Source of the DNA: Oscillospiraceae bacterium | GTDB taxonomy: Bacteria; Bacillota; Clostridia; Oscillospirales; Oscillospiraceae | Assembly (NCBI GenBank): GCA_017502285.1 | Contig: JAFVVH010000073.1 | Location: 1-58,588, forward strand | DNA length: 58,588 nucleotides | Direction of reading: 5' to 3' | In this document: positions 41,549 to 49,806 of the stretch, piece after piece | How the letters are laid out: each line of letters starts with the position of its first letter | Position numbering within the stretch: position 1 is the first letter of the stretch | Program-made: the position numbers and the translations under genes | Notes under the pieces: generated by a model | What the model saw: only the letters and a program-made list of their open reading frames with translations | Database searches by the model: none | What the model was told of the DNA's origin: nothing

Positions 41549-41578
41549 ATTATAGCATCCGACCCAAAAGAATTGCAA
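41549..41578 (-). promoter_or_regulatory. mgtE promoter
   Basis: Minus-strand TTGCAA (41578-41573), 18-base spacer, TATAAT (41554-41549). Transcription from about 41542 gives a leader of about 215 bases, long enough for the structured attenuator. Confidence 0.8.
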
Positions 41579-41653
41579 CCCTCGCATTCCCACTTGGAAT
41601 TTGCCGCCATGTATGCTATGATGTGCAAAAGAATACCGCAAAGGAGTTTTCTC

Positions 41654-42205
41654 ATGTTCATTGATGAAACCGTATACACCGACCGCCCTGCCGACCACCG
41701 CACCGACGCGGAGGAAGCCGTTTATGACAAGCTGGACCAGCTGTCCATCCCCTACATCCGTATAGACCACGACCATGCGGACACCATGGATGACTGCCGC
41801 CAGATCGAAGAAAAGCTGGGCGCACGCATCTGCAAGAACCTGTTTTTGTGCAACCGCCAGCAGACCCAGTTTTATCTTCTGATGATGCATGGAGAAAAGC
41901 CCTTCAAGACCAAGTTCCTCTCTGCCCAGCTGGGGTGTGCCCGGCTGTCCTTTGCCGATGCCGACCACATGGCCCAATATCTGCACACCACCCCCGGCTC
42001 CGTCTCCGCACTGGAGCTAATGTTTGACACGGAGCATCATATCCAGCTGGTCATTGACAAGCCGTTGATGGAGGACGAGTACATCAGCGCCCACCCCGGC
42101 CTGTCCACCTCCACCCTGCGGCTGAAGCAGGAGGATCTGCTTAAATTCGTGCAGGCCACCGGCCACGAACCGGTCATCGTGGACCTGCCTGTGGAGGAAG
42201 AATGA
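41654..42205 (+). CDS. YbaK/ProX-type prolyl-tRNA editing deacylase
   Basis: 183 residues. The YbaK fold is recognised by IPYIRIDHDHADTMDDC, the conserved lysine in RICKNLFLCNR, FKTKFLSAQLG and the glycine-rich TTPGSVSALELMFD (about 115-128). Free-standing relatives (ProX, INS-type) hydrolyse alanyl- or cysteinyl-tRNA-Pro made in error by ProRS. AAAGGAGTTTTCTC supports the ATG at 41654. The gene is divergent from mgtE and ends in a terminator at 42209. Confidence 0.9.
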   Translation: MFIDETVYTDRPADHRTDAEEAVYDKLDQLSIPYIRIDHDHADTMDDCRQIEEKLGARICKNLFLCNRQQTQFYLLMMHGEKPFKTKFLSAQLGCARLSFADADHMAQYLHTTPGSVSALELMFDTEHHIQLVIDKPLMEDEYISAHPGLSTSTLRLKQEDLLKFVQATGHEPVIVDLPVEEE

Positions 42206-42208
42206 GAA

Positions 42209-42239
42209 AACCGGCGTTCCTGACGGAACGCCGGTTCTT
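42209..42239. terminator. Bidirectional terminator between convergent genes
   Basis: AACCGGCGTTCC (42209-42220), TGAC loop, GGAACGCCGGTT (42225-42236), then CTTTT. It immediately follows the deacylase stop and borders the convergent stop at 42240. Confidence 0.88.
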
Positions 42240-42938
42240 TTATGTCTTGCGAATAATGCCCATGGGCGTGCACTCTCCGCCCTGACCCAAGGGGTTGTCC
42301 CCCAGGATCTGCTCCAGCGGCTGCTGTTCCAGTTCCTTGCTGGAATAGCCCAGAATGTTGGCACCCAGATCGTTGATGTCCACAATGGCCACCTGACAGC
42401 CCAGGTGGGTGGACAGTTCCTTTGCCACCTTGCCCGGCTCGGCAGGGGTCAGCACCACATAGTGGTCATAGGGGGGGATGGTGCCGTGGGTAGGTCCGTC
42501 AATGCCCCGGGCCTTGGGGCCGGCAACCATATAGAACCAGCCGCTTTTGCCCAGCAGCTTACCGATAACGGAGCACACCGCCGCAAACAGGATGCGCAGG
42601 ATACCGCACTCACGCAGGGCCATCTCCATGGTCTCGGGAATGCCCAGACCGATGCCGTGGGGCGTCTTGGTCACGTACTTGCTCAGAATAACAGCCAGCT
42701 TGCGGGGCTTGATGTCCTCCATGGGAATGGCCCGGTTCTGGGTGCAGGCCACTGCCTTTTCCGAAATGAACAGCACGTCGCCCTCCTGCAGCTGCTCCCG
42801 GACATATTCATCCACAATATCAGTCATCTTGTGTTCGTTGGTAATCAGGCACGTTTTCACGGGAATACGCTGATAATCCACACCGTTTACGGTGCGCACC
42901 AGCTCCTTGCCCGGATTGCTCTGTGCTGCCTCGCTCAT
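42240..42938 (-). CDS. Coenzyme F420-0:L-glutamate ligase-like protein
   Basis: 232 residues resembling the CofE/FbiB ligase fold: YQRIPVKTCLITNEHKMTDI at the N-terminus, GDVLFISEKAVACTQNRAIP (the GD-x-x-x-x-x-K-x-VS-like motif), KTPHGIGLGIPETM and IDGPTHGTIPPYDHYVVLTP near the middle, and VAIVDINDLGANILGYS. No other F420 gene is in view and such clostridia are not known to make F420, so the acceptor may be a different molecule. The ATG at 42938 is eight bases after AGGAGG and preferred over one two codons earlier. It lies 34 bases after the LCP gene. Confidence 0.78.
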   Translation of the reverse strand: MSEAAQSNPGKELVRTVNGVDYQRIPVKTCLITNEHKMTDIVDEYVREQLQEGDVLFISEKAVACTQNRAIPMEDIKPRKLAVILSKYVTKTPHGIGLGIPETMEMALRECGILRILFAAVCSVIGKLLGKSGWFYMVAGPKARGIDGPTHGTIPPYDHYVVLTPAEPGKVAKELSTHLGCQVAIVDINDLGANILGYSSKELEQQPLEQILGDNPLGQGGECTPMGIIRKT

Positions 42939-42972
42939 GTTCATATCCTCCTTGCGCTTTTCTTTCGTATCG

Positions 42973-43992
42973 TTAGGTCGCGTAGGACTCCGCCGCCATA
43001 ATGTGCGCCATTTCCTCCGTCACCGGGGTGGTATAGGGATTGAGCATGGCATTGATGTCTGCCAGCGTCTTTTCCCGGTTCAGCTCGTAGCACCAGCTGT
43101 AGCCCTTGTAGTTGGCATCTCCACGGCCCTCCAGTGTCTTGGTGGCCACCCCGGTCTCCAGATCCATGTAAATGGCCTGCGTGGCGAAGTACACCATGTC
43201 GGACACAGACAGGTCCGTATCCACGTAGTCGGCGAAGATATCCACGAAGTTGGCCACCTTGGGCACGTTGCCCCAGGACAGCACCTTTTTTGCCACCGCG
43301 GTCAGCAGGGCCTGCTGGGTCTGGGTGCGGCCCACGTCGGAATAGCCGGACATATCGTTGTTGTGGCGGAAACGCACCACCTCCAGCGCCTGCTGGCCGT
43401 TCAAATGCTGCACACCCTTTTGATAGTGGATGGACAAATTCTGCCACGGATCGTCATAGTTCATATCCACCGGCACGTTGAAGTCCACACCGCCTACCTC
43501 GTCCACCAGCGCCACAAAGGCCTTGATGTCCACTTTGATATAGAAGTCGATGGGAATGCCCAGCAGGTGAGACACTTCCTTGCGCACCTGCTCCACACCC
43601 CGGCTGTAAGCGCCGTTGATTTTGGGGTAGCGGGTCCAGTCCCGGTCCACAATGGTATCTCTGGGTACGGAAACCACGCCAACCTTCTGCTCCTTCACGT
43701 CATAGGAAGCCACCATCAGGGTGTCCGCGTTTCCGTTTCCGTCGTCAGTGCCCATGAGCAGGAAGGTCCACATCTGGTCCTTGCGTTTCAGTCCCTCCTG
43801 CTCCTGTCCAAAGGCGCCTGCCTCACTGCTGTCGGGATAGTCCGGAGTCTGCACCTCGGGGGGCGGCACAAGAAAGCGGTAGCCCAGATAGACCGCCACG
43901 ATAATGGCGGACACCACCACCAGCGCCCGGTACAGGCCCAGACCCAGCCGAACCAAAAAGCTTGCTGCGTGTTTTCTGCGTCGGACTACCAC
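42973..43992 (-). CDS. LytR-CpsA-Psr (LCP) family cell-wall ligase
   Basis: 339 residues from GTG 43992 (AAGGGGGGAAAAGCA before it). A basic N-terminus and one membrane helix (about 13-40) precede an extracellular LCP domain (about 70-300) with the conserved LLMGTDDGNGNADTLMVASY, SVPRDTIVD, KINGAYSRGVEQ and DVGRTQTQQALL, and the arginines that bind polyprenyl pyrophosphate (VVRFRHNNDM). LCP enzymes attach teichoic acids or capsule to peptidoglycan. Probably cotranscribed with the F420-ligase-like gene that follows. Confidence 0.93.
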   Translation of the reverse strand: MVVRRRKHAASFLVRLGLGLYRALVVVSAIIVAVYLGYRFLVPPPEVQTPDYPDSSEAGAFGQEQEGLKRKDQMWTFLLMGTDDGNGNADTLMVASYDVKEQKVGVVSVPRDTIVDRDWTRYPKINGAYSRGVEQVRKEVSHLLGIPIDFYIKVDIKAFVALVDEVGGVDFNVPVDMNYDDPWQNLSIHYQKGVQHLNGQQALEVVRFRHNNDMSGYSDVGRTQTQQALLTAVAKKVLSWGNVPKVANFVDIFADYVDTDLSVSDMVYFATQAIYMDLETGVATKTLEGRGDANYKGYSWCYELNREKTLADINAMLNPYTTPVTEEMAHIMAAESYAT

Positions 43993-44118
43993 TGCTTTTC
44001 CCCCCTTGCGTTATGTCAACACAAAACAGTATAGCCGTTTCCCCGCCGTCGGGCAAGGGGGTGAAGCGATTTTTTCCTGCTCAGCTGCAAATTTTTTGTA
44101 AATTTCCCTCCTGCTCCC

Positions 44119-44146
44119 TTGCATTCGGCACAGGCTTGTCTATAAT
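44119..44146 (+). promoter_or_regulatory. Promoter of the lipid kinase gene
   Basis: TTGCAT (44119-44124), 16-base spacer, TATAAT (44141-44146). The ATG at 44179 follows after about 25 bases, with AGAGGAGG as ribosome site. Confidence 0.8.
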
Positions 44147-44178
44147 GAAGTCAGCAGAAACGGGAGAGGAGGTCCTCC

Positions 44179-45081
44179 ATGAAGACACTGCTTTTTATCT
44201 ACAATCAAAACGCAGGAAAGGGTCGTCTCAAGCATCAGCTTTCCTCCGTCATCAACCGCTTTACCCAGGCGGGCTGGCTGGTCACCGCCTATCCCACCCA
44301 AAGTAAGGGCGATGCCACCCGTGCCGCCCGGGAGCTGGGCGGCAGCTTTGACCGGGTGGTGTGCTCGGGAGGGGACGGTACCCTGAGCGAAACGGTGTCC
44401 GGCTTGATCGACCTGCCCTCCCCCCCTGTGCTGGGCTATATCCCCGCCGGCTCCACCAACGACTGCGCCCACAATCTACGCATCCCCCCCAGCATCTCCA
44501 AGGCTGTCATGATCTGCGCCGCCAACGGCGAGCCGCTCCCGCTGGACATTGGCCGCATCAATGGCAAGCCCTTTATCTACGTGGCCGCCTTCGGCGCGTT
44601 CACCGAGGTGGCTTATGACACCCCTCAGGACCTGAAAAACACCTTCGGCCAGCTGGCCTATATTATGGCCGGCATCGGTCAACTGACCAATCTGACCCCC
44701 TACCACCTGCGGGTAGAGTACGATGATACCGTCATTGAAGACGATTTCTACTACGGCATGGTGTGCAACACCTACTCCGTAGCCGGCATGAAAGGCCCGG
44801 TCCTGCCCAGTGACCGGGTGGTGCTGGACGACGGATTGTTCGAGGTGGTGCTGGTGCGCAAAAACATCAAGCTGACCGACCTGACCAACGTACTGCAATC
44901 CCTGGTGCGCAACATTCCGGTATCCACCGCCGCAGTGGTCTCCTTTCAGGCCAACCGGGTAACCATCACCTGCGACAAAGCCATCCCGTGGACAGTGGAC
45001 GGAGAGTACGGCGGCACCTTCGCCGTCAGCCAAATCGAAAATCAACACCGCGCCCTGACAGTCATACACGGCACGAAATAA
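44179..45081 (+). CDS. Diacylglycerol kinase-family lipid kinase (DgkB/YegS type)
   Basis: 300 residues. The catalytic domain begins with LLFIYNQNAGKGRLKHQLSS (nucleotide-binding loop) and includes VVCSGGDGTLSETVSGLID (the GGDGT motif) and LGYIPAGSTNDCAHNLRI, all DAGK/YegS signatures. The C-terminal beta domain ends PWTVDGEYGGTFAVSQI, with the DGE motif of the family. It phosphorylates diacylglycerol or a related lipid at the membrane. Single gene with its own promoter, followed by a cluster of palindromes. Confidence 0.93.
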   Translation: MKTLLFIYNQNAGKGRLKHQLSSVINRFTQAGWLVTAYPTQSKGDATRAARELGGSFDRVVCSGGDGTLSETVSGLIDLPSPPVLGYIPAGSTNDCAHNLRIPPSISKAVMICAANGEPLPLDIGRINGKPFIYVAAFGAFTEVAYDTPQDLKNTFGQLAYIMAGIGQLTNLTPYHLRVEYDDTVIEDDFYYGMVCNTYSVAGMKGPVLPSDRVVLDDGLFEVVLVRKNIKLTDLTNVLQSLVRNIPVSTAAVVSFQANRVTITCDKAIPWTVDGEYGGTFAVSQIENQHRALTVIHGTK

Positions 45082-45088
45082 CAAAAAT

Positions 45089-45312
45089 GCGTCCCCGGCA
45101 GTTTGCCGGGGACGCGTCAGCTTGTCGAAAAAGCCTTTTCGACAAGCTGATGCACATTTTGAACGTTTAAAAAAGTTCAAAATGTGGTTTGATTGAACGC
45201 GAAAGACACCCCTCCTGGGTTTCTTTCACACTATCTTCCTTCCCGTCGATGAGCATGTTCCGTGTTTTTTGACAGCCTCACGCGTCCCCGGCAATGAACT
45301 GCCGGGGACGCG
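45089..45312. repeat. Cluster of four palindromes between convergent genes
   Basis: Four strong hairpins lie in 224 bases: 45089-45115 (GCGTCCCCGGCA stem), 45118-45149 (CAGCTTGTCGAAAA stem), 45153-45186 (CACATTTTGAAC stem) and 45281-45312 (CGCGTCCCCGGCA stem). The first and last share the same 12-base stem with different loops. The outer hairpins may serve as terminators of the convergent genes; the inner ones have no obvious role and resemble a chromosomal repeat family. Confidence 0.7.
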
Positions 45313-45315
45313 TTT

Positions 45316-47160
45316 TCAGTTTTGACGCCTTTGATGCCGCAGCACCACTGCGCTTCGGGCAGACAATCTCAGGGCTTCTTCCCTCAGTTCACCGTCACCC
45401 ACCAGCACTTCCCACGTCCCGGCAGGCAGGGCAATTTGGGCATCATCCTGCCCTGCGTTGCAGGCACACAGCACTCGCTCGTCACCGCACACGCGCTCAA
45501 AGACCAGCACAGACCCCGTGCTTTCCACCCAGTTCAGACTTCCTCTGCGCAGTGCAGGGCTTTCTCTGCGCAGATTGCCTAATGCGGCAAACCAGTTTGT
45601 CAGTTCCCTGTCCTCTTTGCCCCACGGGAAGGTGCGTCGGTTGAAGGGGTCCTCAAAGCCCTCCATGCCCGCCTCGTCTCCGTAATACACCGTAGGTGAG
45701 CCGGGGAAACAGAACAGCACCGCCGCACCCACCTTGAGCAGCTGCTTTGCATACTCACGTTCGTAGGCTGTCATGCGGTAGGCGGCGCGAAATTCTTTGC
45801 TCTTGTGGGTATGGGCACCGCCCGTTCCCAACAGGGTGAGCACCCGCAAAGTATCGTGAGTGCCCAGTGCGTTCATGGCAGAATAAAAAGCGAAGGGAGG
45901 GTAGTTCTCCCGCAGCGTCTCCATCCGCTCCACAAACTGCTCCGCGCCTCGCCCCTGCAGATAGTCCAGCAGGGCGGTGCGGAAGGGATAATTCATCAGT
46001 CCGTCACAGTGGCCGCCCAGCAGGTGCCTGCGGCGCACATCATAGGCGATTTTGGTGGTGCCGTCCTCCCACACTTCGCCAATGACCACCGCATCCTGTT
46101 TCGTTTCCCGGGCCGCCCGGTGGATGCCGTGGACAAAACCGTCGGGCAGCTCGTCGGCCACATCCAGCCGCCAGCCGTCCGCCCCGGCCCGAAGCCAGCG
46201 GCGTACCACACTGTTCTCTCCCCCAAAGATGAATTCCCGGTAAGAGGGCTCGTCCTCGTTCACGGCGGGCAGGGAATAAATACCCCACCAGCTCTCATAC
46301 TCCTCGGGCCAGTTTTTAAATTGAAACCAGTTTCGGTAGGGCGACCCCTCGCTCTGACAGGCTCCCAGCTCGGAATAAAAGCCGTCCCCGTTGAAGTAGC
46401 GGCTGACATAGCCCGTGTGATTAAACACACCGTCCAGCATCAGCCGCATGCCCCGGCTGTGCAATTCATCACACAGAGCCTTGAAATCCTCGTTGGTGCC
46501 CAGCATAGGGTCGATGCGGCTGTAGTCCGCCGTACCGTAGCGATGGTTCTCCGCCGCCTCAAAGATGGGGCACAGATAGACCGTTTCCACCCCAAGAGAT
46601 TGCAGGTAGTCCAGCTTTTGGATTATTCCGTTCAGGTTTCCGCCAAAAAAGTCCCGGTTTCGCACCTCACCCTTTTCATCGGGTCGAAATTCCGGTTCCT
46701 CCTCCCAGTTTTGGTGGACGGTGCGTCCGCCCACCATGCCCGCAGGGTCGGGCACGCAGGTACGGAAGAAGCGGTCGGGAAAAATCTGATAGCTGACCCC
46801 TTCTCCAAACCAGCCGGGCACCCGCTCGTTTTTGTCGTAGACGGTGAGCTGGTATTCCCCCAGTTCCTCCCTACGTCCGTCCAACCCCTCCAACACAAAG
46901 GAGTACCATACCAGGCCCACATAGTCCCCGGTCTCCAATGTGCCGGAAAACAGGTCGATGCCAAGCTGAGTCCCCCGCCACGGCATGGGGACGGTGACCT
47001 CCCGGTTTGCGTCCATTTCAAACCGGGCACGCAGAAAGGCACGGGAAAACCCCTTCCCCCGGTCCGGGCGCAGGGTGAACTGCACCTGCGTCCCGGAAGC
47101 GACCGCGCCGTATGGAGTTTTGTGCCGCGCATCGCGGGAGTTAAAAACAGGCTGAGACAT
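45316..47160 (-). CDS. GH13 alpha-glucosidase/neopullulanase-like enzyme
   Basis: 614 residues, no signal peptide, so cytoplasmic. An N-terminal beta domain (about 1-125) is followed by a GH13 barrel: DGVFNHTG (region I), GWRLDVADEL (region II with nucleophile Asp), VVIGEVWED (region III acid/base Glu) and NALGTHDTLRVL (region IV, His-Asp), and then a C-terminal beta domain. The layout matches neopullulanase/cyclomaltodextrinase-type enzymes that cut maltodextrins. The ATG at 47160 follows GGAGGAGCGTTCC; the frame stays open for 60 codons upstream through palindromic repeats, which I do not count as coding. Confidence 0.9.
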   Translation of the reverse strand: MSQPVFNSRDARHKTPYGAVASGTQVQFTLRPDRGKGFSRAFLRARFEMDANREVTVPMPWRGTQLGIDLFSGTLETGDYVGLVWYSFVLEGLDGRREELGEYQLTVYDKNERVPGWFGEGVSYQIFPDRFFRTCVPDPAGMVGGRTVHQNWEEEPEFRPDEKGEVRNRDFFGGNLNGIIQKLDYLQSLGVETVYLCPIFEAAENHRYGTADYSRIDPMLGTNEDFKALCDELHSRGMRLMLDGVFNHTGYVSRYFNGDGFYSELGACQSEGSPYRNWFQFKNWPEEYESWWGIYSLPAVNEDEPSYREFIFGGENSVVRRWLRAGADGWRLDVADELPDGFVHGIHRAARETKQDAVVIGEVWEDGTTKIAYDVRRRHLLGGHCDGLMNYPFRTALLDYLQGRGAEQFVERMETLRENYPPFAFYSAMNALGTHDTLRVLTLLGTGGAHTHKSKEFRAAYRMTAYEREYAKQLLKVGAAVLFCFPGSPTVYYGDEAGMEGFEDPFNRRTFPWGKEDRELTNWFAALGNLRRESPALRRGSLNWVESTGSVLVFERVCGDERVLCACNAGQDDAQIALPAGTWEVLVGDGELREEALRLSARSAVVLRHQRRQN

Positions 47161-47184
47161 GGAACGCTCCTCCGAATAACGACA

Positions 47185-47337
47185 GGGCGGGGGCCAGCCC
47201 CCGCCCAAAAGTCTCGCAGAGTTTGTGCCTGCGGGCACAAATCGGTTCAATCTGTTTTTGCTGGCGACATGCGCGTCAGCAAAAACACTTCTCGGCTTGC
47301 AAACGTGCGAGCGCAGTGAGTGCGCAGCAGCAAGCCG
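47185..47337. repeat. Cluster of palindromes upstream of the GH13 gene
   Basis: Stems at 47185-47194/47197-47206 (GGGCGGGGGC), 47222-47229/47234-47241 (TTTGTGCC), 47254-47263/47277-47286 (GTTTTTGCTG) and 47293-47300/47330-47337 (CGGCTTGC, enclosing GCGCA/TGCGC at 47311-47325). Four hairpins in about 150 bases between udk and the GH13 gene; no protein-coding signature. Confidence 0.65.
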
Positions 47338-47347
47338 CAACTATCTC

Positions 47348-47371
47348 AAAAAAGCGGCTTGCCGCTTTTTT
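47348..47371 (-). terminator. udk terminator
   Basis: AAAAAAGCGGC (47348-47358), TT, GCCGCTTTTTT (47361-47371). Read leftwards it is a short GC stem followed by six T, eight bases after the udk stop. Confidence 0.85.
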
Positions 47372-47379
47372 GATTGTCC

Positions 47380-48318
47380 TTAGTGGTATTTATAGGTACC
47401 CCCGCCGATGAATTCGCGCAGCAGGGAGTCCCCGGCCACCAGTGCCGGGTCGATGGGCTCAAAGTACTCAAAAGCCGCCACCAGCTCCAGCATCTCGTCG
47501 TGGCGCTCGTTGTCCTCCGGCACACTTTTCAAAATAGGGGTTGCAAAGTTACGCATCACCGACACCTCGTAGGGCAACGAGGAGTCAAACACAATATCCG
47601 CCCGCCCCTTGAAGGGGGAGATATACAGCTTCTCTTCCCGACGCACGTTGGCCCACATCTCCAGCGTTTGGGCCGCGTCGGTGCCCCGGAACTGATAGTC
47701 ACGGACCGTACGCCGCGTCAGCCGCATCCACGTTCCCTTGAACCGCAGGGTCGCCCCCTCGTTCACATTGGACCGGGCCGAGATGTAGAGCTTGGTTGCC
47801 TCCGGATGGCGACCGGCTATGTCGTCGTTCAGGGCATGGATGCCCTCAAAAATAGCAATTTCATTCTTACCCAGCTGCAGAGGGGTGCCCGCCGCGTCGT
47901 TGCGCATCTGACGGGCAAACTCAAACTTAGGGATGATGATTTCCTCCCCGGCAGACAGGGCGGTAAAATGCTCATCCAGCAGGTCCATATCCAGACACCG
48001 GGGCGATTCGTAGTCGATATCCCCCTCGGGGGTACGAGGCGCAGTGCGCCGATCCAATGTCTTGAAGTAATTGTCCATAGCCACCGCGTGGGAGTTGACA
48101 CCCCGCCGGCGCAGTTCCTCGGCGATTTTCAGCGCCGTGGTGGTCTTTCCGGAGCCGGAAGGCCCGGAAAGCAGCACAATGGGGCTTTGGTCCAGATTGT
48201 TCAGGATCTTATCCGCCGCCAGCGACACACGCTGCGCATATGCCTGATCGCACTCGGCCAAAAATTCCTTTACGTCGGTTTTGATGCGCCGATTGATCTC
48301 CTGCAGTTGATATGCCAT
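47380..48318 (-). CDS. udk: Uridine kinase-family nucleoside kinase
   Basis: 312 residues. After a helical N-terminal extension (about 1-45) the P-loop GPSGSGKTTTA lies near residues 52-62, followed by AVAMDNYFKTLD (substrate-binding Asp/Tyr), DYESPRCLDMDLL and EIAIFEGIHALND, the uridine kinase pattern. Classical Udk is about 210 residues; this one has an extra C-terminal helical region (about 215-312), as in longer clostridial forms. Specificity is not proven. The start at 48318 follows AGGAGGTCGGAAT and overlaps the last 14 codons-equivalent region boundary with hemZ closely (gap 14 bases). Confidence 0.85.
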   Translation of the reverse strand: MAYQLQEINRRIKTDVKEFLAECDQAYAQRVSLAADKILNNLDQSPIVLLSGPSGSGKTTTALKIAEELRRRGVNSHAVAMDNYFKTLDRRTAPRTPEGDIDYESPRCLDMDLLDEHFTALSAGEEIIIPKFEFARQMRNDAAGTPLQLGKNEIAIFEGIHALNDDIAGRHPEATKLYISARSNVNEGATLRFKGTWMRLTRRTVRDYQFRGTDAAQTLEMWANVRREEKLYISPFKGRADIVFDSSLPYEVSVMRNFATPILKSVPEDNERHDEMLELVAAFEYFEPIDPALVAGDSLLREFIGGGTYKYH

Positions 48319-48332
48319 ATTCCGACCTCCTG

Positions 48333-49802
48333 TCAGGTGTTGTTCCAAAGGGTTCGCTTCTGCTCCAGAATATGGGGCAGCTGCTCCATATACTCGTATG
48401 GGAACTTGGGATTGGATATGCGCCGGATGGCCCCGGTCTTCCGGTCCACCAGCTTGGTCACACCGCCTGCCCCAAGGGACAACACGCTGTGCAGTTCCTC
48501 CATCATGCAGATATTATAGACGTTCTCCTTACCCGGCAAGGCCCAGCCTACGTTTTCCAAACTTCCCGACATATACTTCTGCCGATACAGGTAGTACGGC
48601 ACATAACCCAACCCGCGCAGAGTCTCGTTACTGAAGTCCAGCATCCGGGCCACTTCCTCTCCTGAGGGGATCTGTGCCCCCTGCTCGGTGAGCCGGGAGC
48701 CCTTCTTCAGGGCCAGTGTGTGTACTGTGATGTTCTCCGGCCCCATTGCAAGCACCCCCTCAAGGGAGCGACAAAAACCCGCAAAGCTGTCCTTGGGCAG
48801 GCCCGCGATCAGGTCCATGTTGATGCAATCAAAGCCTACCGTCCGGGCCAGCGCGTTTGCCTGGGCAATGTCCCCGGCGGTATGCTTTCTGCCGATGGCC
48901 TCCAGCACGTGGTCTTCCAGCGTCTGGGGGTTGATGGAAATACGGCCGATGCCGTGTCGCTTCAGCACCAGCAGCTTGTCCTCACTGATGGTATCCGGGC
49001 GACCCGCCTCCACGGTATATTCCGTGCAGCGGCTCAGGGGCAGATGCCGCTCCATAGCCGTAAGCAAAATGTCCAGCTGGGGCGCGCTCAGGGTAGTGGG
49101 CGTGCCGCCTCCCACATAGAGGGAACGGATGTGCTTGCCCGCCTCTTTCAGCCCAAGCCCCGCCTGCTCCACTTCCTGTAGCAGTCCTTCCAGATAGGGA
49201 CTGACCAGCTTCAGACTGCGGCCCACATCGGCAGAGATGAAGGAACAGTAGGCGCACCGGGTGGGACAGAACGGGATGCCCACATAGAGCGACACCTCAT
49301 CCGCGCCCAGAGAGCGGTCCACCGCCAGACTGGCTGCGGCGCAATCCATGGCCAGCCGGGCCCGGTCAGGAGATACGAAATACTCCTGCCGCAGCAGCTT
49401 GTGGGCCTGAGCCGCCGTCTTTCCCGCCAGCATGTCCTTGGTGGGTATCTTCACCGGACGCACTCCGGTCAGCGCCCCCCACGGGGGCTGTGTGCCCAGC
49501 GCCCGGGTACCAGCCTCATAGAAGGCCAGCTTCAAAATCCGCTGGCAGACCCGGTCCGTTTCCAGCTCTCCGGTCAACTCCACCGCCTTGCAGCGGCGGC
49601 GGGCGGTATAAACCTGTCCGTTCAGCATCAGCCGGGCGGCAGCTGTGACCCATGTATTCCCCTTATATAGGGCCAAAGTCAGCGCGTCCTCCCCTGCCGC
49701 AGCAGGTTCCGAGGGATATTCCGGCCGCCGGTCGGGGAACAGGGTGAGCAGCATCTGCTCCGCGGCATATTTATAATCGTGCCCGATAAAATAGAGTTTC
49801 AT
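48333..49802 (-). CDS. hemZ: Coproporphyrinogen III dehydrogenase-like radical SAM protein HemZ
   Basis: 489 residues. An N-terminal region of about 160 residues is followed by the radical SAM domain with CPTRCAYCSF (the CxxxCxxC cluster motif, about 177-184), YVGGGTPTTLS and INMDLIAGLPKDS, then a HemN-type C-terminal part (LDFSNETLRGLGYVPYYLYR). The N-terminal extension is as in Bacillus HemZ. In anaerobes without full haem synthesis, such proteins may have other radical roles. It is probably cotranscribed with the hydrolase gene that ends four bases upstream. Confidence 0.88.
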   Translation of the reverse strand: MKLYFIGHDYKYAAEQMLLTLFPDRRPEYPSEPAAAGEDALTLALYKGNTWVTAAARLMLNGQVYTARRRCKAVELTGELETDRVCQRILKLAFYEAGTRALGTQPPWGALTGVRPVKIPTKDMLAGKTAAQAHKLLRQEYFVSPDRARLAMDCAAASLAVDRSLGADEVSLYVGIPFCPTRCAYCSFISADVGRSLKLVSPYLEGLLQEVEQAGLGLKEAGKHIRSLYVGGGTPTTLSAPQLDILLTAMERHLPLSRCTEYTVEAGRPDTISEDKLLVLKRHGIGRISINPQTLEDHVLEAIGRKHTAGDIAQANALARTVGFDCINMDLIAGLPKDSFAGFCRSLEGVLAMGPENITVHTLALKKGSRLTEQGAQIPSGEEVARMLDFSNETLRGLGYVPYYLYRQKYMSGSLENVGWALPGKENVYNICMMEELHSVLSLGAGGVTKLVDRKTGAIRRISNPKFPYEYMEQLPHILEQKRTLWNNT

Positions 49803-49806
49803 TCTC

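Noticed and set aside
47161..47340. 60-codon N-terminal extension of the GH13 enzyme
   Set aside because: It reads through GC-rich palindromes, whereas the ATG at 47160 has a good ribosome site and fits the family start.
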